Source of the DNA: an uncultured Pseudomonadota bacterium
GTDB lineage: Bacteria > Pseudomonadota > Gammaproteobacteria > Steroidobacterales > Woeseiaceae
Direction: 5' to 3'
DNA length: 64,000 nucleotides
Assembly (NCBI GenBank): GCA_913055625.1
Contig: CAJXJW010000006.1
Coordinates: forward strand, 124,001-188,000
Below, piece after piece: positions 55,566-63,999 of this stretch. The translations under genes and the position numbers were made by a program. The first letter of the stretch is position 1, and every line of letters begins with the position of its first letter. Below the pieces are notes generated by a model. The model had not been told where the DNA came from. It made no database searches and was given only the letters and a program-made list of their open reading frames with translations.

Positions 55566-56378
55566 GTGCGCGATATCAAGTCCCCGGCGAACTTTCATCG
55601 CCACCTGCCGTGTTTGTACGTCACCCGGAGCCACCGGTCGGCCGGGTTGACGGCTGCTTTCCTCGGGCTGTTCGCGTCCGGCATCGTGTCCGGGCTCGAC
55701 ACGGCGCGCATGCGCCTGCCGGACGGCTTTGGCGGGGCGGAACACCGGCTCGAATTCGACGGCTTTGGCGGCCACAACAAGGGCCGTTACGCCATCGGCG
55801 CCTATTCGGGTGAGTTTACGCGCAGCGAATCGCGGCTCGGAATCTTCGACCCGCTGTACGCGTCCAACTCGGGGAAGTCGACGTTTACGTTCCTGCGGGC
55901 GAACGCGGCGTCGCCGATCGAGGCGAGCTGCGAGTTCCGGAAGAAGAGCGTGACAGTCGGCATCGTCACGTTCGACCCGAAGAAAATGCACGTCAATTGC
56001 GACTTCCGGCAGGAAGCGCGGCCGGTCGGTCTGCGTTTCGGTCTCGGCCAGCCGAAACCGGCAAACATGAAGGAGCGCTTGCTCGCGCGCTCGGCGCGTC
56101 GCGGCGAAGCGCTGATCGACGATCGCTATTACACGATCGAGTCGGTTCATCATTACGCCGGGTCGAAGCTGTCGTCGCAATCGCCGGTGGGCTACACGAT
56201 TGCCATTGATTCGCGCGTCGTCGGCGCACTGGAACTGACGGACTGGAATCCGGGCGGATACCTGGAACCGGACCTGGGTGACGAGATACGCGAGGACCTG
56301 CTCATCGTGATGCTCGCGCTGGCCGTGATTCGCGATCCCGCGAACTCCGTACTGGAGGACCAGGCAGACCTCGACTGA
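55566..56378 (+). CDS. Hypothetical protein with N-terminal hydrophobic segment
   Basis: Not recognised. 270 aa from GTG 55566, which lies 10 bases after a GGAGG; the frame is open further upstream. A hydrophobic stretch AGLTAAFLGLFASGIVSGL at about 28-46 could be a membrane anchor. The rest is rich in Gly, Phe and short beta-like segments (LEFDGFGGHNKGRYAIGAYSGEF, KKSVTVGIVTFDPKKMHVNCDF) and ends in a helical LLIVMLALAVIRDPANSV. Two Cys are spaced in the middle. It has its own promoter candidate and stands alone between the glycogen operon and an SMP-30-like gene. Codon use resembles the neighbours, so it is likely real. Confidence 0.7.
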   Translation: MRDIKSPANFHRHLPCLYVTRSHRSAGLTAAFLGLFASGIVSGLDTARMRLPDGFGGAEHRLEFDGFGGHNKGRYAIGAYSGEFTRSESRLGIFDPLYASNSGKSTFTFLRANAASPIEASCEFRKKSVTVGIVTFDPKKMHVNCDFRQEARPVGLRFGLGQPKPANMKERLLARSARRGEALIDDRYYTIESVHHYAGSKLSSQSPVGYTIAIDSRVVGALELTDWNPGGYLEPDLGDEIREDLLIVMLALAVIRDPANSVLEDQADLD

Positions 56379-56485
56379 TGCCGTGGCGCGGCGTCCTGCC
56401 ACGCGTGCGCGAGGCGTCGATTGGCAGGCCGGGGTGGCTTCGACTAATCTTGTCCGGGTACCTGCGAAGAAGCGAGGAAGTACCG

Positions 56486-57328
56486 ATGGTGATGCGTTCC
56501 CTGATTGTTCTTGCTGCCCTGCTGCTGCCACTGGCGGCGACCGCGGAGGAGGCCATGCTGCAGAAGGCCTGGGTGACGGCGGCGGAACTGCGCGTGCCGG
56601 AATCCGTGCGCTACGATGCGGAGCGGAAGGTGCTATACGTGTCGAACATCGCGGGGACGGAACCCTGGGCTGACGATGGCAACGGCTCCATCGCCAAGGT
56701 CGGGCTTGACGGCACGGTCATCGACGCAGAATGGGTGACGGGGCTGAACGGCCCGAAAGGAATGGACATTCGGGGTGAGCAGCTTCTCGTAACGGATATC
56801 GACGATGTCGTCACGATAGATATTCCCAGTGGCGCGATCGTCGATCGTGTCACGGTGCCGGGCGCCATGAAGGTCAACGATCTCAGTATCTCTGACGACG
56901 GCACGGTCTACGTCACCGACTCGGGGCTGCACCGTATCCAGGCCTGGGACGGCGACTCGTTCGAGACGGTGGTCGAGGGCCTGACGGCGCTCAATGGCGT
57001 CCTTTACAGCCAGGGCGAGTTGCTGTTTGTGGCGGACGGCGGCCTGCACTCGGTGCAGGGCGATGGCCTGTACACCACGATAGCCACCGGTATGGAGGGG
57101 CGTGTCGACGGCGTGGAGCGAGTGGACGACGACACCTGGCTGGTGTCGTGCTGGCAGGGAACCGTGTATATCGTCCGGCGCGACGGCAGCATTCGGTTGC
57201 TCCTGGACGGCCGGCCCGACGAGACGAGCGCGGCGGACCTCGGCTACGACCCGGTCAACCGGGTCGCCTATTTCCCGGGCTTCTGGAAAAACAACGTCGC
57301 GGCATACCGCCTCGTGACCGGGGACTGA
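56486..57328 (+). CDS. Exported SMP-30/gluconolactonase-like beta-propeller protein
   Basis: 280 aa with a Sec signal peptide (MVMRSLIVLAALLLPLAATA). Repeated propeller blades such as GPKGMDIRGEQLLVTDIDDVVTID, VNDLSISDDGTVYVTDSGLHRIQAWD and LNGVLYSQGELLFVADGGL resemble SMP-30/gluconolactonase or NHL-type proteins. ATG 56486 follows GAGGAAG and starts the signal peptide. A periplasmic lactonase acting on sugar lactones is conceivable in this sugar-oxidation neighbourhood, but metal ligands were not verified. Confidence 0.75.
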   Translation: MVMRSLIVLAALLLPLAATAEEAMLQKAWVTAAELRVPESVRYDAERKVLYVSNIAGTEPWADDGNGSIAKVGLDGTVIDAEWVTGLNGPKGMDIRGEQLLVTDIDDVVTIDIPSGAIVDRVTVPGAMKVNDLSISDDGTVYVTDSGLHRIQAWDGDSFETVVEGLTALNGVLYSQGELLFVADGGLHSVQGDGLYTTIATGMEGRVDGVERVDDDTWLVSCWQGTVYIVRRDGSIRLLLDGRPDETSAADLGYDPVNRVAYFPGFWKNNVAAYRLVTGD

Positions 57329-57340
57329 CAGCCGGCAGCG

Positions 57341-58396
57341 CTAGGGCTCGACGAGCCGGCCCTCTCCGTGGCTTCTGAATGCGGCGTCAATAATCCGCAT
57401 GACTCGCACGCCGTCGTCGGCGGTTACCGGTTCGGGCCCGTCGTGTGCGATCGCGTCGTACATGCCCTCGTAGAATGCCGCGTAGTTGCCACGCGGCGCC
57501 GACACTGAGTCGGCGTCGGGCGCCTCACTGCCCGTGATCAGCCGGCCCTCGGCACCGGCGGGCTCGACGCCGTAGCCGTCGTCGCCGGGTGCAATGCCGC
57601 GCTGCAGCTGCGACTCCTGGACGTCGGCGCGCCGCTTGAAGAAGCACCCGTTCCTGCCGAACAGGCTGTATTCCGGCAGCGGTTCGCGGAAAAAGTAGCC
57701 GCCCCGAACGTGAACGCGCTTGTCCACGTAGCGCAGCAGGATGTCGAAGTAGTCGTCAACGCGGGAATGTTCGCGCGTGATCGCGATGTCGGCGAAAACG
57801 CCTTCAGGCATGCCGAACAGCACGAGCGCCTGGTCGATGACGTGCGGACCGAGATCCTTGACGATGCCGGATCCCGAGCTGGGTTCTTCCTTGTGCAGTT
57901 TCGGGCTGAGCCCCGGATCGTAGCGGCAATAGCCGAGATTGGCTTCGACGATGCTGCCGAGGCGGCCGCTTTCGTGGACCTTGCGCACGGACTGGAAGTC
58001 GCTGTCCCAGCGTCGGTTCTGGAACACGGCGAGTTTCAGATTCCGACGGGCGGCCAGGTCGCGCAGCTCCCGTGCTTCGGTCGCATCGCCGGCGAAGGCC
58101 TTTTCGACCACGACGTGCTTGCCGTGTTCCAGGGCCTGCCTCGCATAGTCGTAGTGTGTCAGCGTCGGCGTGTTGACGACGACGAGCTGGATTGCGGGGT
58201 CCCCGAGCACGTCGTCCAGCGACGCGTAACTGCGTGCGCTCGGATAGTGCTCACCGATCGATTGCCGCGAGCGTTCCCAGGAGCCGGCGAGCCGAAAGCC
58301 CGGATGGGCTTCGATGAAGGGGGCGTGGAATACCCGGCCCGACATGCCGAACGACAGCAATGCCGTATTGATGACGGAGGAGTGCAGTTCAGCCAT
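57341..58396 (-). CDS. Gfo/Idh/MocA-family oxidoreductase
   Basis: Cytoplasmic NAD(P)-dependent oxidoreductase, 351 aa, without a signal peptide. The N-terminal INTALLSFGMSGRVFHAPFI is the nucleotide-binding loop in the form seen in YdgJ/YhhX-like members; HVVVEKAFAGDATEARELRDLA has the family Lys, and GSGIVKDLGPHVIDQALVLFG is the conserved substrate-domain signature with a His. It is convergent with the SMP-30-like gene. The substrate is probably a sugar, inositol or sugar lactone; this cannot be settled from sequence. Confidence 0.85.
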   Translation of the reverse strand: MAELHSSVINTALLSFGMSGRVFHAPFIEAHPGFRLAGSWERSRQSIGEHYPSARSYASLDDVLGDPAIQLVVVNTPTLTHYDYARQALEHGKHVVVEKAFAGDATEARELRDLAARRNLKLAVFQNRRWDSDFQSVRKVHESGRLGSIVEANLGYCRYDPGLSPKLHKEEPSSGSGIVKDLGPHVIDQALVLFGMPEGVFADIAITREHSRVDDYFDILLRYVDKRVHVRGGYFFREPLPEYSLFGRNGCFFKRRADVQESQLQRGIAPGDDGYGVEPAGAEGRLITGSEAPDADSVSAPRGNYAAFYEGMYDAIAHDGPEPVTADDGVRVMRIIDAAFRSHGEGRLVEP

Positions 58397-58582
58397 GGCG
58401 GTGAGGGCTCCGAGTCGCGATGGAAGACGGCGCAGCTGGCGCCTTGGGGGAACTTAGCAAGTTTGGCCGCCGGATGTCAGATTCGGCGGGCGCGAGCAGT
58501 GGCGCCCATGCTGATCGAAAACGGACGCAGGCGTCGGCAGGGCGCTACTCGGGTGCCGGTCTTGCGGGATCTTGCGACTGGC

Positions 58583-60571
58583 CTACTGGGCGTTCTTGCG
58601 GACCGCTTTCGAGAAGCGACTCTCCGTCCCGCTTGCGTTGTACGCCGTGACCACGAATTCGTAGGACTCGGGTGTCAGGTTCTCGATTACCGCGCTCGTA
58701 GCTCCAGCGCTCTCGACGGCCTGCGAGTTTGTATGTACGCCCGATTCCCGGCCCCAATAGACGCGGAAGCCCGCCAGGTCCGTCAATGGCGTTCCGTCCT
58801 CGTTCTCCGTGGGCGGCGTCCACACGATCGTCGCCGACGCAGACCCTGTCGGCGTCTCCGTTACGTCGATCGAAAAGGCCTGAAGGCTTGCCCTGTCGGT
58901 ACCGTCACTGACCGAAATCGCGATGCCCGGATACATTCCGATATCCTGGGGTTCAGGCGTTCCGGAGAGCGTCCCATTGCTTTTGTCGAAGCTTGCCCAT
59001 GCAGGCAGGTTACTGACGGAGAACGCCAGGGGATCTCCGTCGGCATCGCTTGCTTGCGGCTTGAAGAGGTACGTGCTGTAGACGGCAATGCTGCGGGACG
59101 GAATGCCGGAAATCTCGGGCGCCGTGTTGTCCCGGGTGACCGTGACGGTGAAGGGGCCGAGCCGGCTTTGCTCCTTGCCGTCGTCTGCCTCGATGATAAT
59201 GCCGGCGTAGGCGCCGCTGTGGCTGTCGTTCGGCGTGCCCCAGATCCGCCCGGTCTTGCTGTCGAACTGTGTCCAGCTCGGCTTGTTCTCGACGCGGAAG
59301 GTGATCGGGTCACCGTCGGGGTCGCTGGAATTCGGCAGAAACTCCCAGGCGCTGCCGGGTCTGGCAGTCCTGTCGGGTGTACCGAAGATGCGTGGGGCGC
59401 GGTTCGAGTCCGGACCGTCGTTGTCGCTGCCCGCGGCGATCACGTTTACCGTTTCGACCATCGAGTCGTCGCCGACCGCCAATTTCGATATCGCATTGTT
59501 GAGGGCGCCCCGATAGTCGTCGGGCAACAATGACCGCACGAAGTTTGCAGGTGTGCCCTCATCCAGCCTGCTCGTCACTTGTGCCAGGTTGCTGATTCGT
59601 GTCTCGCCACTGACGGCGAATGCTGCGGACAAGCCGATGCCGGCTTGCGCAATCATCTCGCGAGTGATCGGCAGATCGTCAAGGCCCGGGTCCGCTTTCG
59701 CCGGCGACACCTGCTCGATCGCCAACCGCATCGCGTCCGAGGCGTCTACTCCGTTCACGTGCAGTTCATTGGCCATGCTCTCGAGCAGCACCTGGGCGCT
59801 CACGACCAGAGCGACGGCCGAGGTGCGCGGGTCTGTACGTGTCCCGCCTAGTCCGTCGAGAACGTCGTCGACAAGATCGGCACCCAGCGCTGCTATTACC
59901 TGGTCACCGCTGCTGGACCAGCTCGCGTCGTTCAATCGGTCACGTGTTCGGCGTACGATCTCGGCGAGCGTCTCCGACGCCTTGATGATTTCGGCAACAT
60001 TTGTCTCGTTGATGGGCGATGCCTGCGGGCCGGGCTCGACCAGCGTAGTGAGGCCGCTGTTCATCGCCGAAACTGCAATGTCTTCAGCAACGCGGATGTT
60101 GTCACGGTTCAGCCCGCCGTTCATGCTGCTCGCGATCTCGAATGCGAGCGTCGTGAACGGATTGACGTTGGCCGTTGCCTTGTCCTGGTGAATGCGAACG
60201 ACACCGCGTAGCGTAAAGTCGGGAGACGTATCGGTAACAATATCCGTACCGCCAGTCGCCGTGATGATCAGCGGGTACTTGTCGGCCGAGATCTTTAGCA
60301 GGTCGATGCTGTAGTCGCCATTGACGTCGCTCTCGAGTTCAGCGAGTACATCACCCTTGACGCTGACTATCCGGATGTCTGCGTTGGCCAGGGGGCCGTC
60401 ACCGACACTGCCCGAGATGGAGATGTCGCGGATCTTGTAGCCCGCAAACGTCGTGTCGTCGTCCTCTTCGCTTTCGCTGCCCAGGCAGCCAGCCAGCGCG
60501 AGCACTATCGCTGGAACTGCAATCCGCCTTGTGGTCGACCCGAAACGTCTGGACCGAAGAAATCCTTTCAT
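58583..60571 (-). CDS. Surface lipoprotein with Ig-like (He_PIG/cadherin-like) and Fn3 domains
   Basis: 662-aa secreted protein of unknown role. MKGFLRSRRFGSTTRRIAVPAIVLALAGC is a lipoprotein leader (LAGC), followed by an acidic EEDDD spacer. Residues about 45-115 look like a carboxypeptidase-regulatory or Ig-like domain; the middle 120-370 is helical. Two putative Ig domains with the DPDGDPITF / DADGDPLAF motif and GxxxGTP ends occupy about 385-575, and an Fn3-like domain (SASATIVWTPPTENEDGTPL to YNASGTESRFS) ends the protein. ATG 60571 follows GGAG. A c-di-GMP riboswitch lies about 160 bases upstream, pointing to a role in adhesion, matrix or lifestyle switching. Confidence 0.82.
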   Translation of the reverse strand: MKGFLRSRRFGSTTRRIAVPAIVLALAGCLGSESEEDDDTTFAGYKIRDISISGSVGDGPLANADIRIVSVKGDVLAELESDVNGDYSIDLLKISADKYPLIITATGGTDIVTDTSPDFTLRGVVRIHQDKATANVNPFTTLAFEIASSMNGGLNRDNIRVAEDIAVSAMNSGLTTLVEPGPQASPINETNVAEIIKASETLAEIVRRTRDRLNDASWSSSGDQVIAALGADLVDDVLDGLGGTRTDPRTSAVALVVSAQVLLESMANELHVNGVDASDAMRLAIEQVSPAKADPGLDDLPITREMIAQAGIGLSAAFAVSGETRISNLAQVTSRLDEGTPANFVRSLLPDDYRGALNNAISKLAVGDDSMVETVNVIAAGSDNDGPDSNRAPRIFGTPDRTARPGSAWEFLPNSSDPDGDPITFRVENKPSWTQFDSKTGRIWGTPNDSHSGAYAGIIIEADDGKEQSRLGPFTVTVTRDNTAPEISGIPSRSIAVYSTYLFKPQASDADGDPLAFSVSNLPAWASFDKSNGTLSGTPEPQDIGMYPGIAISVSDGTDRASLQAFSIDVTETPTGSASATIVWTPPTENEDGTPLTDLAGFRVYWGRESGVHTNSQAVESAGATSAVIENLTPESYEFVVTAYNASGTESRFSKAVRKNAQ

Positions 60572-60673
60572 CAATGGCTCCTGCCTGTATCCCGGCAGCA
60601 AGCCAATCGAATTGCATCTCTCGATGTCTTTGGAAGATGGTTGGCGCGCCCGAGGCGCGTTACGCGGCAGGTG

Positions 60674-60731
60674 AAAAAGCGCGACTGGATTCTGCGAAAT
60701 GTCCCTACTCGCTGACTTCCGTTGTCGCTTT
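60674..60731 (-). terminator. Candidate terminator / expression platform of the riboswitch
   Basis: Directly after the riboswitch on the minus strand, AAAGCGAC (60731-60724) can pair with GTC and GCTTT of GTCGCGCTTTTT (60685-60674) leaving a two-base bulge, followed by a five-T run. A smaller GCGA/TCGC hairpin fits in the long loop. This would suit transcription termination control, but the loop is long and it is only a candidate. Confidence 0.35.
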
Positions 60732-60820
60732 CGAACCGGCAACCCCGCTATCGGTAGGCAGATGCCCTTAGACCGGAGGTTTTGCGTCCCAACCTTTCGA
60801 TTGGTTTGCCCTTATCAGTC
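60731..60820 (-). promoter_or_regulatory. Cyclic-di-GMP-I (GEMM-I) riboswitch
   Basis: On the minus strand the conserved GEMM-I core is present in order: GGGCAAACC (60811-60803); a hairpin CCAATC-GAAA-GGTTGG with GNRA tetraloop (60804-60789); GGGACGCAAA (60790-60781); ACCTCCGGTCTAA with tetraloop-receptor CTAA (60780-60768); a short GGC/GCC-closed hairpin; and TACCGATAGCGGGGTTGCCGG (60756-60736), which pairs back with AACCTCCGGT. This matches the Vibrio cholerae Vc2 aptamer architecture. It lies in the 5' leader of the Ig-like lipoprotein gene starting at 60571 and should make that gene responsive to c-di-GMP. Whether binding turns it on or off is not clear. Confidence 0.93.
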
Positions 60821-61209
60821 CCGAATCAGGTCTGTGTGCTCCTTAAATCTGTCCGTGAATGGCTGTGTTCGCCGTTTGCCGAAGCTGCGAATCGGCCCGC
60901 TTTGGTAGTACGCATTGGTGCAAGCGGTTTAGGTGCAATGTCCGTGACGGCAGATCTTATTTCTGTGAACGAAGTCTCATTCCCGCTATTGTGCCGGTTG
61001 GCTTCGCCGCTTCCCGTCGCTGTCGCTGCGCGTTAATGCCGGCAGGGCATCGGTGCCCATGAGTTTGACATAACGTCAGTCGAGCGGCAGTTGGCCAGCG
61101 CCAGCCTGCAGATTGGCGGGCGCGGACTATACTCAAGAAGTTCACGTAAGCAATCGCGTGACATTGCAGAAGAACAACAAGCGGGTTCATCCCGCGCGGG
61201 GAGGGGCTG
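60821..61209. other. Intergenic region between riboswitch and sulfatase gene
   Basis: 389 bases with lower GC than the genes around it and no credible open frame. A -10-like TATACT at 61128-61133 lies 77 bases before the sulfatase start. A small hairpin GGGCA-TCGG-TGCCC is at 61045-61058. The promoter of the riboswitch transcript should be near its left part, but no clear hexamer pair was seen. Confidence 0.5.
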
Positions 61210-63756
61210 ATGGCGGACTTCCGTAACCTGATGCTATTGCCGTTCGCGGCCGTGGCGCTTCTTTGCTTGCCGACTACGCTGCTCGGCCAGTCGTTTGTCG
61301 CCTCCGGCGATACCTACACGAAGGACAAGGATCCGGGCGAGAATTTCGGGGGCCAGGCGACCGTCCGGGTGCAGCGGTGGTCTGACATCACAGGGTTCGT
61401 CCGGTTCAATCTCGACGGTTACTCCGGATCCGTGGCGGAATCCGCGGTACTCGAACTCGCGGTCGACTCGGTGAAACGCAATGGATCGGTCAGCGTGCAC
61501 CGGATCACGAGTACGTGGAGTGAGCAAGCACTGACGGCCGCCACTCGGCCATCACTCGGTCCGCCGATGGCGACTTTTGCAGTGTCGGCAAATGACGAAC
61601 ACCGGTCGCTGCAGGTAGATATCACGGCACTCTTTAACCAGCTGGTCGCGAATCCCGCAAGTAACCACGGTATTGCGCTGGTGCCTGGGAACGTAAACGC
61701 CTGGTTCGAGAGCCGAGAAAGCGGCGCGCCAATGCGCATTGTGGTGTCAACGAGCGGTGGAGGCCAGCCCCCGGGCAACGGCGAGACCCTGGCTGCCCAT
61801 CGGGATGCGTACACCAAGAGTAGCGAAGCCGCACGCAACTTTGGCGCGGATGCACTGGTCCGTGTGCAGAAGTGGTCCGACATTACGGGTTTTCTCGACT
61901 TTGACTTCGCGTCGGTGTCCTCGGGCCCGGTCGGCAATGCGACGCTCACGCTGTCTGTCGACAAGGTGATCAAGGAAGGTCACATCGACGTGCATCGAGT
62001 GACCGGATCGTGGCAAGAGTACGGCATTTCGCAATCCAACCGGCCGTCCCTGAGCGAACCGGTTGCCAGTTTCCAGGTGCGTTTCGGCGACGCCGGAAAC
62101 CGGGTCGCCGTGGATGTGACGCAGCTCGTCAACGAGATTCTTGCGATTCCGGCTCAAAGCCATGGGATAGCGCTCTCGACATCGACGGGGAATGCCTGGT
62201 TCCCAAGCAAGGAGGGTGGCACGCCGGCACTGCTCAGCCTTGGAGCCGGTACCGGGAACCCGCCGCCGCCACCACCACCGCCACCACCACCGCCACCGCC
62301 ACCGCCGCCACCCTCGGGCAATCTGCCCAACGTCGTTTTCTTCCTCGCCGACGACATGGGCTGGGGCGATGTTGGTACGTACAATTCGGCGTCGGCCATT
62401 TCAACGCCGAACCTTGATCGACTCGCGAGCGAAGGCACGTGGTTCTTTGATGCACACTCTACCGCGGCAAAATGTGCACCCTCCCGATACAGCGCGATCA
62501 CCGGCAACTACCAGTGGCGTGGTCGAAACGACTGGGGGCAGTGGAACTACAAGGGCGGTTCGCAGATCAAGTCCGGGCAGGACACCCTTGGCGATCTGCT
62601 ACAACGTGCCGGCTATCGCACGGCAGTCATTGGCAAGTGGCACCTGGGCGGAAACTTTCGCCGCAAGGGGTCGAACAACTACGCACTGGCAAGTACGCCG
62701 GACGCAGAAGTCGACTTCGCTCGCTCTTTCGTTGATGGCCCCACGCAACGCGGCTTCGACTATTCCTTCACCGCATTGCGAGGGATCCAGACCTGGCCGT
62801 ACGCATACTTCCGCAATGACAACCTCGTCGGTAGTGCGTCGCAAATGGGTGTCCTTTCAAAAGGTCGATACGGCCGCTCGGAGATCCCGCGAGACGGTAT
62901 CGGCATGCCTTACTGGGACAGCAGCAAGGTGGGGCCGGATCTTATCGATGAGGCCATCGGCTTTATCGACGACCATGTATCGACACATGGCGCCAGCACA
63001 CCGTTTTTCCTGTTCTACTCGTCACAGTCCGCTCACGGCCCGTACACGCCACCGGCAAACATGCGCGGCATACCGGTCGAGGGAGAGTCGGGAATCAACC
63101 GCCACACGGACATGATCTACGAGATAGACGTGGCACTCGGGCTATTGCTGGAGACGCTGGAGCACCAGGGCATCGCCAGTGACACGATCGTGGTCTTTGC
63201 GAGCGACAATGGCGGCCTGCCGAATGAGCTACACCGCGGGCACGATTCAGTGGGTGGCTTGCGGGGCAAGAAGGGCCAGATCTACGAGGGAGGGCACCGC
63301 GTGCCATTGATCTTCCGGTGGGGCAACGGTACGGCCGGTGGGTCGGTCGTACGTCCCGGGCGTCGGACCGACCAACTTGCGTCGCTGTCCGACGTACCTG
63401 CCACGGTCGCAGGATTGATCGGGATCAGCGTGCCGTCCGGGCAGGCGCTCGACAGCTACGACTTGTCGCCGGTGCTCAGGGGCCAGCAACCCGAGGGAAC
63501 TCCGATCCGACGTTCGCTGGTCATGCAGGCGGACCAGGCGGAGAACTCGGATGCAGTTCCGCTGCACTTTGCGGTGCGTGACGGGAACTGGAAACTGGTC
63601 TTCGACGAGCAGGAGCGCCCGGTGGAACTCTACAATGTCGGTAACGACCTCGCAGAATCCAACAACCGGATAGATGATGCCGGTCAGGCGTCCAGGGTCG
63701 CTGGAATGCAGTCCCTGCTGCGCCAGATCGTAGACTCCGCCCGCAGCGCGCCCTGA
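61210..63756 (+). CDS. S1 sulfatase with two CBM96/DNRLRE-like domains and a polyproline linker
   Basis: Exported 848-aa multidomain enzyme. A signal peptide ends near LLGQS (about 27). Two related beta-sandwich repeats follow (about 28-180 and 190-345), each opening with a DTYTKDKDPGENFGG or DAYTKSSEAARNFGA motif and containing VRVQ-WSDITGF; these resemble DNRLRE/CBM96 carbohydrate-binding modules. A linker of 18 consecutive prolines (351-368) leads to a type I sulfatase domain: NVVFFLADDMGWGDVG, Cys422 in the CAPSR formylglycine motif, GKWHLGG and FASDNGG. It needs a formylglycine-generating enzyme, not seen here. The substrate is probably a sulfated polysaccharide. Confidence 0.9.
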   Translation: MADFRNLMLLPFAAVALLCLPTTLLGQSFVASGDTYTKDKDPGENFGGQATVRVQRWSDITGFVRFNLDGYSGSVAESAVLELAVDSVKRNGSVSVHRITSTWSEQALTAATRPSLGPPMATFAVSANDEHRSLQVDITALFNQLVANPASNHGIALVPGNVNAWFESRESGAPMRIVVSTSGGGQPPGNGETLAAHRDAYTKSSEAARNFGADALVRVQKWSDITGFLDFDFASVSSGPVGNATLTLSVDKVIKEGHIDVHRVTGSWQEYGISQSNRPSLSEPVASFQVRFGDAGNRVAVDVTQLVNEILAIPAQSHGIALSTSTGNAWFPSKEGGTPALLSLGAGTGNPPPPPPPPPPPPPPPPPPSGNLPNVVFFLADDMGWGDVGTYNSASAISTPNLDRLASEGTWFFDAHSTAAKCAPSRYSAITGNYQWRGRNDWGQWNYKGGSQIKSGQDTLGDLLQRAGYRTAVIGKWHLGGNFRRKGSNNYALASTPDAEVDFARSFVDGPTQRGFDYSFTALRGIQTWPYAYFRNDNLVGSASQMGVLSKGRYGRSEIPRDGIGMPYWDSSKVGPDLIDEAIGFIDDHVSTHGASTPFFLFYSSQSAHGPYTPPANMRGIPVEGESGINRHTDMIYEIDVALGLLLETLEHQGIASDTIVVFASDNGGLPNELHRGHDSVGGLRGKKGQIYEGGHRVPLIFRWGNGTAGGSVVRPGRRTDQLASLSDVPATVAGLIGISVPSGQALDSYDLSPVLRGQQPEGTPIRRSLVMQADQAENSDAVPLHFAVRDGNWKLVFDEQERPVELYNVGNDLAESNNRIDDAGQASRVAGMQSLLRQIVDSARSAP
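62260..62313 (+). repeat. CCG/CCA triplet tract encoding 18 prolines
   Basis: Eighteen successive proline codons (nine CCG, eight CCA and one CCC) form the linker between the binding modules and the sulfatase domain. Such a tract could vary in length by slippage without changing the frame. Confidence 0.85.
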
Positions 63757-63759
63757 TAC

Positions 63760-63780
63760 GGGGATGGCGCCATGCTCCCC
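63760..63780. terminator. Candidate stem-loop between convergent genes
   Basis: GGGG...CCCC with an inner ATG/CAT pairing lies just after the sulfatase stop and before the stop of the right-edge minus-strand gene. No T-run follows, so this is weak. Confidence 0.3.
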
Positions 63781-63789
63781 ATTACCCTG

Positions 63790-63999
63790 TCAGCGTACGC
63801 CGGTCGGGGCATTGGGGCGTGTATTCGCGTTGTCGTCCTGCCCGGCATCCGCGCGCACGAGCTCTACCATGTGAACCGTCAGTTGCGTTTCAGTCGTGAG
63901 GGTGATGTCCGCACCGGAACCCGTTGCGAAGCTGCCGGAGTCGATGGGGAACTCGACGGTCTTCCAGGTCCCGCTCGCGCCGCCCCGGAATGAACGACT
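63790..63999 (-). CDS. C-terminal end of a gene entering from the right edge
   Basis: On the minus strand a frame open from the window edge reads 69 residues to a TGA at 63792-63790. The sequence (GGASGTWKTVEFPIDSGSF, GADITLTTETQLTVHMVELV) has the alternating pattern of a beta-sandwich and ends in a polar tail, as at the C-terminus of a secreted or carbohydrate-binding protein. A 73-codon open frame on the plus strand over the same bases looks much less protein-like. It is partial, so function cannot be assigned. Confidence 0.5.
   Translation of the reverse strand, partial: SRSFRGGASGTWKTVEFPIDSGSFATGSGADITLTTETQLTVHMVELVRADAGQDDNANTRPNAPTGVR

Noticed and set aside
57345-57357. GGCTC-GAC-GAGCC hairpin at the end of the oxidoreductase gene
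   Set aside because: The stem is only 5 bp, lies inside coding sequence and has no T-run; it is common by chance in GC-rich DNA.
57710-59533. 607-codon plus-strand open frame across the oxidoreductase and lipoprotein genes
   Set aside because: It spans two real minus-strand genes and the gap between them, and shows no domain.
62154-62507. Minus-strand open frame with a polyglycine run
   Set aside because: The glycine run is only the complement of the proline-codon tract in the sulfatase linker.
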